Assembly: GCA_026770025.1 (NCBI GenBank)
Contig: JAMXDE010000004.1
Location: 620,001 to 684,000, forward strand
DNA length: 64,000 nt
Origin: Craspedostauros australis
Lineage: Eukaryota; Bacillariophyta; Bacillariophyceae; Mastogloiales; Achnanthaceae
Direction: 5' to 3'
Below are positions 22,416-33,900 of the stretch, piece after piece (the first letter of the stretch is position 1; every line of letters begins with the position of its first letter). The notes under the pieces are model-generated. The model was not told the DNA's origin. It searched no databases and saw only the letters and a program-made list of their open reading frames with translations. Made by a program: the position numbers and the translations under genes.

Positions 22416-23708
22416 TGGTGGGTCAACGATGACGGCTTGCAACGCGGAGGAAGACGACCATGGCGGCGATAATGCGACGAGATGTTGACATGGATAGAAG
22501 CGGCTGTTGTTGGGAATGTGGTGGGGGACGGCAGTGGTTTGAGATAGCGGAGCGGCGCGACGCAGTGGGAAAGGGCCAATCAGTTGGACGCTTCGTTGCC
22601 TTGCTGAAGAGTCAACCAACTCTTCTGCAACATGAAGAACGGCATCCACAACACCTCTGGCAATCGCAGAGCAAGTAGATGATCCCTCAGCAGAAGCTGC
22701 GGATGCGAAAGCAAAGGATTGCGGCATCAGAAGCATCCCGATATCGACTAGCGCACCACCACTTGATTGTCTGTGAGGCGTTGCGTCGAGCTCAGGCAAG
22801 CGCCGACATTGGCACCGCAGCGCGGACGCCCCACAACAAAGCAGCCACCACATACCATCCCACCGACACCACTACTCCCACACATCCATCAGCCCATTCC
22901 ACTTCATTCCAGCAGCAAACCTATCCCAATTGCGGGTGCGCACTTGAAAACACGTACGGATATGATTTCTGAACCACGATGATGCTAACATCGTTCATTG
23001 TTTGTCTCTTGTCTTGTGCTGCACAATCACTTCATTCCCAAATGATCCAACTCGAACATCCATGCAATCGTCACCGCCGCTTTGTTTGATAACCAACAGG
23101 GTATCACACGTGAGGGCAAGCACAAGCGTCGCGAGACAGGAGGCCGTCGCTCCAAGTTCCGCAAGAAGCGCAAGTTCGAACTCGGCCGACCAGCCGCCAA
23201 CACCCGAATTGGCGAGCAGCGAATTCACCACGTCCGCGCGCGAGGTGGAAACCGCAAGTTCCGTGCCCTCAAATTGGAGTCCGGCAACTTCTCATGGGGC
23301 ACTGAGGTCTGCACACGCAAGGTCCGCGTCCTCGACGTCACTTACAATGCCTCCAATAACGAGTTGGTCCGTACCAAGACACTGGTGAAGGGTTCCATCA
23401 TCGTCATCGATGCCCACCCATTCAAGGCCTGGTACGAGTCACACTACGGCGTCAAGATCGGAAACAAGAAGAGCGGCGAGTCCAAGCAGGACGTCGCCGA
23501 CATCTCCGACAAGTCCAAGCAGATCCAAGATAAGTTCAAGAAGCGCCAGGCCAACAGAACACTGGAGCCAGCACTTGACCACCAGTTCGCCTCCGGACGT
23601 ATGTACGCCAAGATCACATCGCGACCAGGACAGTCCGGACGCTGCGACGGATACATCCTGGAGGGCAAGGAACTCGTCTTCTACCAGAAAATGATGGCCA
23701 AGAAATAA
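22416..23708 (+). CDS. RPS8: 40S ribosomal protein eS8 (2 exons)
   Basis: The second exon (23100-23708) codes for [15 protein letters not shown] onwards, collinear with eS8 from residue 2: '[14 protein letters not shown]', '[13 protein letters not shown]', '[16 protein letters not shown]' and the C-terminal '[13 protein letters not shown]'. It is preceded by the acceptor AACCAACAG at 23099, so the first exon should end exactly after the ATG. The best candidate is ATG at 22416-22418, followed by GTGGGT and preceded by GGCAAG; this exon is inferred, and another ATG-GT could be the real one. Predicted length is 203 residues, normal for eS8. The protein sits in the small subunit body. Confidence 0.85.
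22419..23099 (+). other. Inferred intron of eS8 (681 nt)
   Basis: The acceptor at 23097-23099 (CAG) is firm because the coding sequence starts at residue 2 right after it. The donor GTGGGT directly after the ATG is the best available but not proven. Open frames inside the intron have no protein-like features. Confidence 0.5.
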
Positions 23709-23949
23709 ACAAATACGCAACTAAAACAAAATTACTTTAAAACTACCAGGACGATCCATCCATGAGTGCTTCGATGGCAGTGCGTCTTTTGTGGAACTCC
23801 GCGTTCATCCTACCCTGATCAACATCCACAGTGCTCTGCCTACTCCCATCATGATTCCGCCTGTCACTTCCCATCACGCTCATGATCTTACTTACTTGTA
23901 CACACAAAATGAACGTTCACAAGTTGGTTAAAATCCATCACCATTTTAT

Positions 23950-26119
23950 TTAGGGCCACTGCATGTCACCAAAGGATACGTCCACCGCATCCTCGTTGCT
24001 GTCCTTCTTGGCAAAGTAGTTCTTGCTGCGTCGCTTCTTTCGCTGCATCGTATCATCATCGTCGTCGTCATCATCGTCTTCCGTGTAATTCCATTCCGGA
24101 AAGACGTCACCCGGATACAGCTCTTGCATTTTGGTGCGCGGCGTCAGATCGGCGCCGTAGTCGTCGTCGGTGGAGTACTCAGAGTCGGTGAACTCCGAAT
24201 CCTCGCTCTCGGAGATCGTCTCCATGACGCGGATGTTGTCCTTCGAGTTGACGCGCTTCAGCACGACCTTCTTCTTCTTCTTCTTGCGCTTGCGACGCTT
24301 CTTCAGCTTTTGGGAGTGCCGACGGGCCATGGGAGGTCGCGGAGGCAATCCATTCGAGTTGGGCGTGATCGAGGAGCCGGCCACCACGGCGGACGTCGGG
24401 GAGATCATCCTGGATGGCACGTCATCGCTGTCGATGCTGTTGGAAGGGTACATGCTAGTGTCGATGGCTCCCAGCGTCCCAATGTACATGGCATTGCGGC
24501 TTGCGGACGATGCACCGTTCACGAATGCACTTCTGGTGTTGTCCTCGCCAGAGCTGGACGAGGAAAGCTCCAAGAGCGCTGGTTCCGCGCCGGTCATCGG
24601 CGTAACTGATCGTTTGTTGGCAACCACGCCACCCTCGATGTCCATCCCCGGTGCCGCTGCAGGGTCATCCTCCAGCGCCACCAGGCTGAGATCGTCCTCG
24701 TTCTCATCCTTCTCGCCTTCCTTGCGGATGCGGAACACCAGGAAGATCGTCGCTGCCAGCACCGAGATGACAGAGACGGACAGCACGGCGCTCAGAAGAG
24801 GCACGCTGGATTCCAACCCACCTCTCGACTTTGTTGTTGGCAGAAGAGGAGGACCCGCATTGTCGGGACCGGTGCTTGGGATCTCAGGGAATGGAGGCGT
24901 ACCCGTTGCTCGATCTCCCACGTACCCCACCCCGTTGATGTGCCCAACGAAGATGGTATCCTGTTTCATCTCGAATTCGGTCGCGGCTTGGAAGAAGGTG
25001 TTCATCTCATCCGTTGAGATACCGAAGTCCGTTCTCATGCCAAGAGACATCAGGCCTTTGATAGCGTAGCATTCATTTACCTGTTCATCCACTTGGATCC
25101 ATTGGCAGGTTTCTATTGGTGCGTGTGAATGTGAATGTGGATATCGATGTGCATGTATGTGTGGATGTGCGAGTGTTGGGGTCAGCGAGAGAGAAAGGGT
25201 CAGATAACAATGATACTGAAGATGGCGGCGTTTCATCACGCGTGCAAGTGACGCGCCACATTTCATCCACGCACACAAGCATTGGAACAAGCACAAACTT
25301 ACCTGTGATGAAGATGCGATCCTTGGGAAAGCTGGAAAGTTCCATGACGGAATTGAGAAAATTCAACCGTCTTCCATTATTCCCCGTGCCGCGATTGACG
25401 CTCGCTACATCACCGTCCGTGAAGGTCATGGAGGGATCGCAACGGTTCAGGTTCATGACGTTAACCAACCGTTCCAACAGGTTCCATTCCAACGCTTGAA
25501 TGTTGTCATCCAACGACGTGCCGCGTTCCATGGATACTTCGTAATCGAACTCCAAGATCAACGATTGGGTTGGGACGTTGTCCTGCAGGGCATGTTGGCA
25601 GGAGTACGAGTCGATGTACTTGCCGTTCACCGTGCGAATGGGACGGTACTTGTTCGGTTCCTCGTTGGACGATTGGGTGTTGGTGTAGAAGACGGTCCGT
25701 CTCTGTGATTGTTGCTCTTCCGCGTCGTCCGACGAATGCTGGTGATGAACGTTGCTCCCGTCCGAACTGGAGTCATCATCCGATGCCGACGAAGACGGTT
25801 GAGATTGATGATGCCGTTGCGGCAGCACCCACTCGCCGGCCTGCTTGTGGTCGGAGTTGAAGTTGGAGTCGCTGGTCTGCTCTTCTTCTCTCGCATGCAT
25901 GAATTCCATTGAAATGTGTGGAGTAGCATCGCTGTGCTCATTTGCGTGTTCTCCATCGATCAACTGCAAGCTGTTCCTGAGGCTTTTGACATCGTTGCCA
26001 AGTTTGTCCTCGTGATACTGCTCATCCCACTGGGGATGGTGCTGGACTTCTTCATCTTCAGGGTCAGCTGCATGTGAAGCAGCAGCAGCTTCTGGTACGG
26101 ATGCCGCCATCGATGCCAT
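23950..26119 (-). CDS. Single-pass membrane protein, unknown function (2 exons)
   Basis: 659 residues from exons 25303-26119 and 23950-25112. The intron is 190 nt (donor GTAAGT, acceptor ACCAATAG), and the split Glu codon joins IFIT to ETCQW. The N-terminal 140 residues are acidic and Ser/His/Gln-rich. A folded part follows (about 165-340) with 'SLILEFDYEVSMERG', 'EWNLLERLVNVMNLNRC' and Cys residues, a style I associate with diatom-specific ectodomains of unknown role. A hydrophobic segment at about 372-397 ('LLSAVLSVSVISVLAATIFLVF') is followed by basic residues, so the long tail should be cytosolic. The tail has poly-Lys/Arg ('[12 protein letters not shown]') and poly-Asp. A stop lies in frame just before the ATG at 26119, and no signal peptide is visible; an unseen 5' exon could supply one. 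Confidence 0.75.
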
Positions 26120-27397
26120 GCTCCTTCACGAGGCGCAAGCAAGTCAGAACAAGCCTGATGATTGGATGACTGTATTAGATAGATGGACCAGTTCAACAAG
26201 GGAGGTGGCTGCGGAAGCTGTTGTCAAAGTGATTCGCAGTATTCGTTGTTCGTTCTGATTGCTTCGGTTCTTGTGATGACTTCCGGTGTGCAAGAATGAA
26301 TGAGGCTTGAGATCGACGACTTGAGTGTGTCACTGCTGGTAGTTGCTGTCGTTGTTGTGGTTTGCTTGCGGATGAGTGTTATGATTGGAGAGGGAGAGGC
26401 ATCGAATCTTTGTGAGGAAGTCGTATGATACAATGCCGAGCTGTGCTGTGATGGGAACCTCCGAAGTCTCCTTTGGTGGCTGCTATTTGTGAGTGCAACC
26501 CGCCGATCGTTGATGATGGGATGATGAATGAGAGATGATTGATGTTCAATGGATGGTGAGGTTATCCAACGGCAACGGACGATGAAGCAACGTTCTGTCA
26601 TTAAACCCAAGCCTCCTGAAGCATTGAGATGTTGTCGATGACAATGGTTGTTGTTGATGTGAGTGCACAGTGATGATGTCAATGAATGCAATCTTCCACG
26701 AGTGCCTCCAAAAATTCATCCTGTTTAGAGGCATCATCGCTTGTTCGCGTCAAGGAGCAAACGCGCATGCACAAGCGAGCATACCACGCAATTGCGCGCA
26801 CAAAATACACTGCTGAAAACAAACGAAAAAACCGTTGTTGGGTGATGATCTTGTGGGGTGGATGTCAGCAGGCTTGGCCTTCTTGCGACACGAACGCTAT
26901 CGCCGTAATCAAGACTTCGGCCGTTGCGAAATAACTGCAGTCGCAAGATTTGAATTTTGTCCTCACTCATTTTTTGAATCGCATGGCGAAGCTTCCCCTC
27001 TTTATAGCGCCAGCGAGCAGTACAGGTCCCACCGATGCCTGCGAGCTGCCAGTGCGCACCATAACTGCGAGTACGAGCTAAATGATATCGTCAATGGCGT
27101 TGCAGTTGACGTTACAAGTATAGCACCTTCGCTTGAGGAAGACAACTGCCAAACTAATCGCAACCAACCAGAGAGTCGCTCCATTCCAGACTTGCTGTTG
27201 CCTCGTAACGGCGTGTACTTATGGTAGATACTGACGTAAGTTTAGTCATCCACAGATATTGGTCCCAAGACGACCATCCCAAACTGCTCTCCGGAGAGGA
27301 TCCGTGCATTCAGAGTGCAGTAGTTTCACCATCTCCTACGTTCTAACTCAATGATTGGCAATGATATTCCACATTGACTATTATAGATTACAGTATT
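26120..27397. other. Intergenic, nothing recognised
   Basis: 1.28 kb between the start of the membrane-protein gene and the 3' end of the ankyrin gene. Short noise frames occur on both strands, but none with conserved features. No RNA gene was recognised. Confidence 0.5.
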
Positions 27398-28379
27398 CTA
27401 ATAGGGCAGCAAAGATTCGAATATATCCACCCATGTGGTGTTTGTTGTTGGCTGCTTCCTCAAGTACTCAATCCGCTCCAAGTACTCCATCAAGGGCGGA
27501 AATGGTCGCCCGCACCAGTCTCGGGCGGCTTGCAACGGCGTGTGGCCTTCGGCATTGATCGCGAAGACATCGGCGCCGCACACCTCGATCAGATATTGCG
27601 CGGCCTCAAGGGAACAGTACTCAACTGCCTCGTGCAGAGGTGTGCGGCCGGTCTCCTTGTCCAGCTTGAGATTGCAAAGACCACGTGCCACGAGGTACTT
27701 GAGGATATGCACATGCGCCGTCCTGCAGGCGAAACCAAACAGATTGGAATCCACCACAGGCGTGTGGTCCATGAGATAGCGCACGATGTGGAGTTCGCCG
27801 ACTTGAATCGCCATGTGCAAGGGCGTCAAGCCATCCGCGCGTGGTGCATCGACAATGCTGTTCGCGAAGAGGTACTTGACCAGATACAGCTTGCCACAGT
27901 AGCAGGCCAGGTGGAAGGGCGTCTCACCGTCCTTGTTGACAGCCCGGACATTAGCGCCGCATGATTCGATGAGATACCGCGCCGTCGCCATGGTCCTGGA
28001 TCGGCTCATCCAGGCTGGCTTCGCGCTGAACTGCCGTTGTGGATATTTGAAATCGGGTGGACACGATTCTATGAGATGAGGGTACATGCCCAGTCCATGC
28101 ACGCAGCTCACGCGATGCAACGGCGTCCATCCTCCGACGTCGGGCTGATTGACATCGACGTGACACGTCTCTACCAGGTACTGGATGGCCTTTAGGTTTT
28201 GGGCCTCGCGGCAAGCGTAGATCAGCAATGTTTCATCATACTCATTGGTTATGTTTGAAATAACACATCGGGGATTCTCCTGCTGCCATGCTCGGATCGT
28301 TTGGATGTTGCCATCCCATGCGGCTCGGAAGAGTTGGTCCTTTGTGAATTTGTGCGCGTGTGATGTTGAGTTGCGACAT
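27398..28379 (-). pseudogene. Ankyrin-repeat protein with a start-proximal frameshift
   Basis: An open frame of about 317 codons (27398-28348) encodes at least six ankyrin repeats with 'GWTPLHRVS', 'GETPFHLACYCGKLYLVKYL', 'GLTPLHMAIQVGELHIVRYL' and 'GRTPLHEAVEYCSLEAAQYL'. It has no in-frame ATG near the start. The ATG at 28379 opens MSQLNITRAQ in a frame one base off; removing one A from the AAA at 28349-28351 would join it to FTKDQLFRAAWDGN, which resembles the N-terminus of the three ankyrin copies further right. So either this is a frameshifted gene, a sequence error, or the start is unusual. The ATG is only 12 nt after the stop of the upstream same-strand gene. Confidence 0.7.
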
Positions 28380-28391
28380 GCAGTCTCTGCT

Positions 28392-30281
28392 CTACTCTTC
28401 TGTGGGTTCGCGTTTCAGCGGCAGTCGCGGTGTTGGCGGTTGAGGATGATTGTGTTGGCATTCTTGTTGCACCAGCGCCACGACTTGTCTTGGCGTTGTG
28501 CGTTGTTTCATCATTTTGGTGATTTTCGTTTTGAGCACCTCCACGACGCCGTTCTTCCATCCGCTCACTCCCACGATGTCCTCCAAGACGAGGATGTTGG
28601 AGTCGTGGTACTTGAGGATGATGATGAGACCCGTGTTCAAGCTGCAGATGATCTGAATCCAGTTGGCCGTGGGTGAGTCGGGATGCACGAATTTGCACAG
28701 CACGTCTTGGCGTAGCAACCCAAGCTCCTGGACACGTTCTTCGTAGGTCGTGATTCGGTTCTGCGCCTCGACGATGAGGTAGCGAACATCAAACAGGGGC
28801 TTGCAAAACGTGGTGGCCGTTGCAACGATGTCGTCCAAGGGCGGCATGGCGAGGGAGAAGTCTGAGCCATCCGGGGTGGCATCGCTCGTCGTGCGTTCAT
28901 CGCGGTAATGGATGACAGGCGACGACGTCCACTTGGCCGACACCAACTTGACGACAGCTTCGGAAGCCTGCTTCGAGTGGATGGGATTGAGGATGACTTC
29001 AATGGTGTGCTCATCGAGCAGGATGAGATGCAGCGCAAGCTGATGATCCGGTGCCTCCGTGACCTTGTCAATCTTGATGCCGCTCAATTCCTCCATGACT
29101 TGCTTCATGCTGTCGTACCAAAGCTGCATCTCCTGTAATTGCTGGATCTTGGCAGGCAGGTCCTGCACGGCGACCGATGCTTGAAGTGCATTCGCATCAT
29201 CTTCCTTCTCATCCATGTTGATGCTATTGTTGTTGTTGTTGTTGTTGCTGTCCGCGGATTCAAGGAGACCCTGCTGCTGCTCTCTGTACACGCCCACCTG
29301 ATGCTGCAACTGAAGCAACTCCTGCCTGTGGTCCGCCGATCGCTGCTCGACCTTGCGCGTTTCTTGGCAGATGCTGTCGAGCTCCTTCTGCAGCTTGCGC
29401 TTCTTCTGCTGCAGCATCTCGAGACGCTGTTGCGTTCGATCGAGATCGTCGTCGTTGTCCTTGTCTTTGCATTCATCGGCGCTTGCGTCTGCTTTTGCTT
29501 CGTTGGGCGCAGACATGGCCATGCGAGACTCGGCACCTTCGTCCATGTCGTCGCTGCTGTCCATCCCGCCATCATTCGCGCCACTGAGGATGCTGTTGAC
29601 GTCAACTCCGATCGTCATCATGGTGACATCCTCATCATCCTCAGTATCGTCATTATCGTCATTATCGTCTTCACCAGCCCCTTTCTTCATCGCCGGCAGA
29701 TAGTTGTGGTTGTCACGATCCTCATCCTGGTTATCGCCGGCATCCTGCTGCACATCCTGAAACATCCACTCCAGCTCGTCGCGCCGACTCGCCACGGCCT
29801 GATACAGATCGTAGAGATCTTCGCACCGCTGCTTCACGTCCGTGGCCTTCTTCATGACCGACGTGATGAGATGCCCGTGGTTCTCCTTGTTGACCGCATC
29901 CATCGTGGGCGGTTGCACGGCGGTGCCGTCGTACGTCGTGACGACCTGCTCCATGAAGAGCTGCTTGCGCCGGCGCTGCAGGTACATCGATCGCGCCTTC
30001 TGGTAGCGTTCCAGCAGCGTGTGCAGCTCGAGCAGACCGCGGCTGTTGCCGGATGTCGTGCGGTTCAGCGCATCGGCGCTCGTGTTGCCGTCGTTCTGCT
30101 GACGCCAGTGGACAGACGACGCGCTGAGGTTGTCCTCCAGGTGCTCCAGCCGCTGCAAGTTGCTGCGGATCTGCTGCAGCAGCTCCGTCTTGGAGATGCG
30201 TTGTTTGTGTTGCTTCGCCGTCTTGTTGTTGCTGCTGTTGCTGTTGCCCAGCACGCGCGGGATCTCTTCCTTGGTTGCCAT
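28392..30281 (-). CDS. Coiled-coil protein, possible KNL1/Spc7-type kinetochore subunit
   Basis: 629 residues, one exon, ATG at 30281. Residues about 25-190 and 275-340 are predicted coiled coil ('LLQQIRSNLQRLEHLEDNL', 'LEMLQQKKRKLQKELDSI'), separated by an acidic Asp-rich region. The C-terminal part (about 390-600) looks globular: 'WYDSMKQVMEELSGIKI' followed by alternating strands ('LALHLILLDEHTIEVILNP', 'LNTGLIIILKYHDSNILVLEDIVG'). The order of coiled coil, then 'M..LSGI.I' and a mixed alpha/beta end, resembles the RWD-type C-terminus of kinetochore proteins such as KNL1/Spc7. This is a fold-level impression and not a sequence match. The gene itself is well supported by length and frame. 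Confidence 0.7.
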   Translation of the reverse strand: MATKEEIPRVLGNSNSSNNKTAKQHKQRISKTELLQQIRSNLQRLEHLEDNLSASSVHWRQQNDGNTSADALNRTTSGNSRGLLELHTLLERYQKARSMYLQRRRKQLFMEQVVTTYDGTAVQPPTMDAVNKENHGHLITSVMKKATDVKQRCEDLYDLYQAVASRRDELEWMFQDVQQDAGDNQDEDRDNHNYLPAMKKGAGEDDNDDNDDTEDDEDVTMMTIGVDVNSILSGANDGGMDSSDDMDEGAESRMAMSAPNEAKADASADECKDKDNDDDLDRTQQRLEMLQQKKRKLQKELDSICQETRKVEQRSADHRQELLQLQHQVGVYREQQQGLLESADSNNNNNNNSINMDEKEDDANALQASVAVQDLPAKIQQLQEMQLWYDSMKQVMEELSGIKIDKVTEAPDHQLALHLILLDEHTIEVILNPIHSKQASEAVVKLVSAKWTSSPVIHYRDERTTSDATPDGSDFSLAMPPLDDIVATATTFCKPLFDVRYLIVEAQNRITTYEERVQELGLLRQDVLCKFVHPDSPTANWIQIICSLNTGLIIILKYHDSNILVLEDIVGVSGWKNGVVEVLKTKITKMMKQRTTPRQVVALVQQECQHNHPQPPTPRLPLKREPTEE

Positions 30282-30631
30282 GTTGCTATCGAGAGCAATC
30301 GCGTTGAGTTATGAGCTGCACTGTCTTCTTGCTCTTGGTCGTCTTTTGGTCAGAGTATGATCAACAGGTATGATCAGTTGGTGTGAGCAAGAAATATGAG
30401 CAAATGCCGTTGTGGTGGTGGCCGTGATGAACATCCAACCAACACGCAAAACAAGACGGTGGGACACGAACCAAGAAAACACCAAGAAACACAAAGCAAA
30501 TGTGCGACACTTGGATGGAGTCAGCTAAGAAATTCAAATCGAATCGGGGACATCAGAAAACAACAACACCCACAGAAACAGACACAGAAGACTCAACGCA
30601 AAGAAAGAGAAACCAAAACACAGAAGACACA
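30282..30631. promoter_or_regulatory. Promoter of coiled-coil gene and severed leader of ankyrin copy 1
   Basis: The right part (about 30550-30649) is nearly identical to 43680-43770, the leader of ankyrin copy 2, including the AGACACAATCCATC segment. It is therefore the original upstream sequence of ankyrin copy 1, now separated from its coding part at 40298 by the LINE insertion. Confidence 0.75.
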
Positions 30632-30649
30632 ATCCATCAAACAACACAA
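30632..30649. repeat. 18-bp target-site duplication, LINE-1el (left)
   Basis: AATCCATCAAACAACACA, identical to 40036-40053. The single uninterrupted copy is present at 43753-43770 in the paralogous leader of ankyrin copy 2. Confidence 0.95.
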
Positions 30650-30817
30650 TAATAACAATAACAATAACTCACAATGACTAAACCCATAGAAGGGAATGCC
30701 CCGAGGGCTTTAGACTCGCCCGCACACGCCACACGGCTCCGGCTAGGTCGAGTATAGTACAGATAATCGCGCCCACCACGCTTCCTTCCAGATCGCCGAA
30801 CCGCTGGCGCTCACCAG

Positions 30818-30895
30818 CCCCATCCGAAGGCTCTCAAGCCCATACACAGGCCGCCAAAGGCGGCCTGTGTATGGGCAGAGAGCCTTCGGATGGGG
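30818..30895. repeat. Hairpin 1 in LINE-1el 3' UTR
   Basis: Arms 30818-30855 and 30859-30895 pair over about 36 bp with a single internal asymmetry; the 3-nt loop is AAA. The core is ACACAGGCCGCC-AAA-GGCGGCCTGTGT. It lies about 40 nt beyond the ORF2 stop in the transcript. Confidence 0.9.
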
Positions 30896-30936
30896 CGTTG
30901 GCTCGCGAAACCGGCCAGCAACGACCGCATTCCTTG

Positions 30937-33900
30937 CTAATCACCTATCGTACCCAGCCGAAGGCGCTCTGCCCTACACAGGCCGCCGCAGGCGGCCTGT
31001 GTTTGGGCTTGGGTGCCTTCGGCTGGGTTACTGGCCACCACCGCAGAACACTGACCCTGTGCACTCGCGTCTGTAGGTGCCGCTCCTTGATTTCCTGTCG
31101 CTGGTACCGGATGGCCGGCAGTCGGACCCAGGTCGTCGATGCCGTCGCCAACCCACGCTTCGGGTCCACCTGTTCGAACCGCTCGTACGAACTGCAGCCA
31201 CGCCGACCTTGTATGTTCGCCGGCCATCGAGACTGCGTCAGACCCCTGCGCTGCCACCGCCCTGTCGAGACGGTTCCAGCCCACGAACCCACGGGAACGC
31301 TCAGCCTCCTCTGTCACCGCGTCCATCGACGCCTGCGCCACAGCAAGAGCCTTGACTGCCGCACTTTTGACCCTGTTACGGCACCTCCACACGCCGTGCA
31401 CGAACCGCCAGCCCGCTAGCACCGCGTCGCGGGCCCAAGACTCAATCGTGTAGAACCGCCGCCCTGTGCCGTACTGCTCAAACCACTCCGCTTGCTGGTC
31501 GCACCACTCCTGCGGAATCCAGCCCAACAGTATGGGCCACCACTGTACGGGCGCCTCCTCGCTGAAACCATCGCGCACCGATCGCCCACAGTATGACCTC
31601 AGGCTCGCAAATATGTAGCTCACCATAGGCCCGCTCGTTCCGATGAGCTCCAACTCCTCCACGTACTGCTGGAAGCAGGCCTCCCACGCCTGTCCTGACT
31701 CCGCACACTGAACCACGTGCACCGCCGTCTCGGATTGCCCACACCATGGACATTGCTCCTCGACCCCGTACTGTTTGAGTTTTGCTCCCACCCCGATGAA
31801 CCCGGTGGCCATCTTGGACACAAAGACGCGTTGTCGCCAAGACGCCTTGCCTTGCGCCTTGCGGCGCCCTAGACAGGCCGTGGACCCGCGGGCTTGCCTG
31901 ACCACTCCTAGCTTCCTGCCCCAATAACCTTCTACCGTAGCACCCACGATGTCGTCATGGATGCCCGACGCTGCCCACGAAGACTTGGTGTCCTGTATCC
32001 TCAGACTCCATTGAAAGGACCCTTCACCACGCCACACAGGCTTCGGCTTGCCCACCGAAGCCTCCCAGTATCTCTTGGCCTCTCCGTCGCAGTAGACGTT
32101 GAGGAGCGCCCACCGGTCCAACCGCCCTGGTCCATCATCTTGGTGCCCCCGGACCCAGCGGAACCTTACCTCCACTGACAACCGCTCACGCATAGCCTTG
32201 ATGTGACCGAGCATGTCATAGGACGGCTGGTTTACCTGCGCCACCCCGTCACGACAGTTCTCCATGGCCTTCATCCCGTCGAGACCAACGACCACCGGGC
32301 CCTGCCCCAGACTCCCGCCCTTCTCTAGTTCCAGCAGTTCTCGTAGTATCCCAGCCACACCGGCCAACTCACTGCGGTATGCCGACTGCACTGCTGACCC
32401 CCCTGGAACCACGTTGCACCCTGTGCTCTGCACGCCGGAGTCCAACACGCTCAGGACGTACGCTGACGTACCAAAGCCCATTTTGAACGACCCATCACTG
32501 ACGGCCAACACATCGCCTCTTCGCACCGCTGCGCGCAATTCCGAGTCCGTTGCGTCGCCTGATATATGGCCACGCTCCCAACACCGCCCTGAATCGAACG
32601 CTACCCTCCTGGGCGTTGAGGGCAACGTTTCACCCACACGTGGCCGCTCCAATGCCTCGAGCCACACCGCACGATGACCCTCGTTCAGTGGAGAGGTGCG
32701 CCGAGCCCTTGCCGGAAGATTCCGTATCGCCGTGGCCGTAGCCTCAAACTCCGATCGTCGCCCCCGCCTGCCCGGGGGACTTCGCCATACTTGGAAACTC
32801 TGACCCACCCGTCGCCATGCCGTGTACTCGTCGTCAGGATCCCGCCACCACACCCAGCCGTGGTCATCGTGGATCCAAGCTTGCATACGCCGCCGGAGCC
32901 TCAGGTGGCGGTCCTCCGTGAAGCCTTCTATCCACTCTTGCCACAATAGCCAGTGTCGCCGCGTTAGCCTCCCTGGCATGCGTGGGTGTCCTGCTGACGC
33001 TGTGACTCCTCCGTTCTTACCCAGGAACGCGATCCTCATGACTCTGGTGCCATCCGCCGTCACCATATCCGAAAGTGTCCTGACTTTTAGTAACAAACGA
33101 CACTCGTTCAGCATCCCTTTTTGCTTGTTGTTGTACCCCTGGCAGCGCCAACTGTCCAAGAGAAATACGTCTCCCACTCGCTGCTTCCGGACAGATGGCC
33201 CCGTCTCTTCAATCGACACGCCAAACTTCTGTGCGTTCGCCCACACTTGCGTCACCCACGACGCTGTGACGTAGTGACCGCAGGCGGCAAAACTTTGCTT
33301 GAACAGAGATCCCCCGCCTGCGGTTTCCATCTTTGCTTGCTCTATCGATAGCTCAATCATTCTTCCCGTTATCGACCTTGTGCTGACCTCATGTGCCATG
33401 GCTTGGATCTGAGTAGCCAGCTGCCACACCATGGGATTTCGCATGCCAATACCCCCATTCGCCCTGGGCCCAAACAGTACCGCACGCGGAAATGTTCGGG
33501 CCACACCACCGCGCGGCAGGGCTTTGGACCATATTGGTGCGTACACGAAGTCCCACTGACGTTGATTGAGCGTCACAGCCTCCATAGGGTATTCCAGTGT
33601 CTTGGTTATCCGCGTGGTGATCGCCATCCATACGAGGTCATGCTGCAGCCCACCCGAGACCACCCTGTCTGCGAATTCCTCGGACTTCCGCCGTAGGTAA
33701 CGGACTTGGGCCTCCGACGTGCCTGTCATGTTCATAAACACTCCCAAGGTTTGTTCAGACTCGCCGGGATCGAGTCGCCTCAGCTCCCTGCTGACACCGT
33801 GTGCGTCGCGTACCTGCACTTGTGCCGGCGCTGCCCTTGCTGTCTTCATCCTCCATTGCCCGGCTACGTAGTCAAATGACAAGCCCCACCAGAAGCTTTT

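Noticed and set aside
29139-30314. 391-codon plus-strand frame
   Set aside because: Antisense to the coiled-coil gene; hydrophobic Leu/Val runs result from reading CAG/GAC-rich codons backwards.
30818-31028. The hairpins as bacterial-type terminators or a CRISPR-like array
   Set aside because: They have no T-tract and no regular spacers, and lie inside a eukaryotic retrotransposon.
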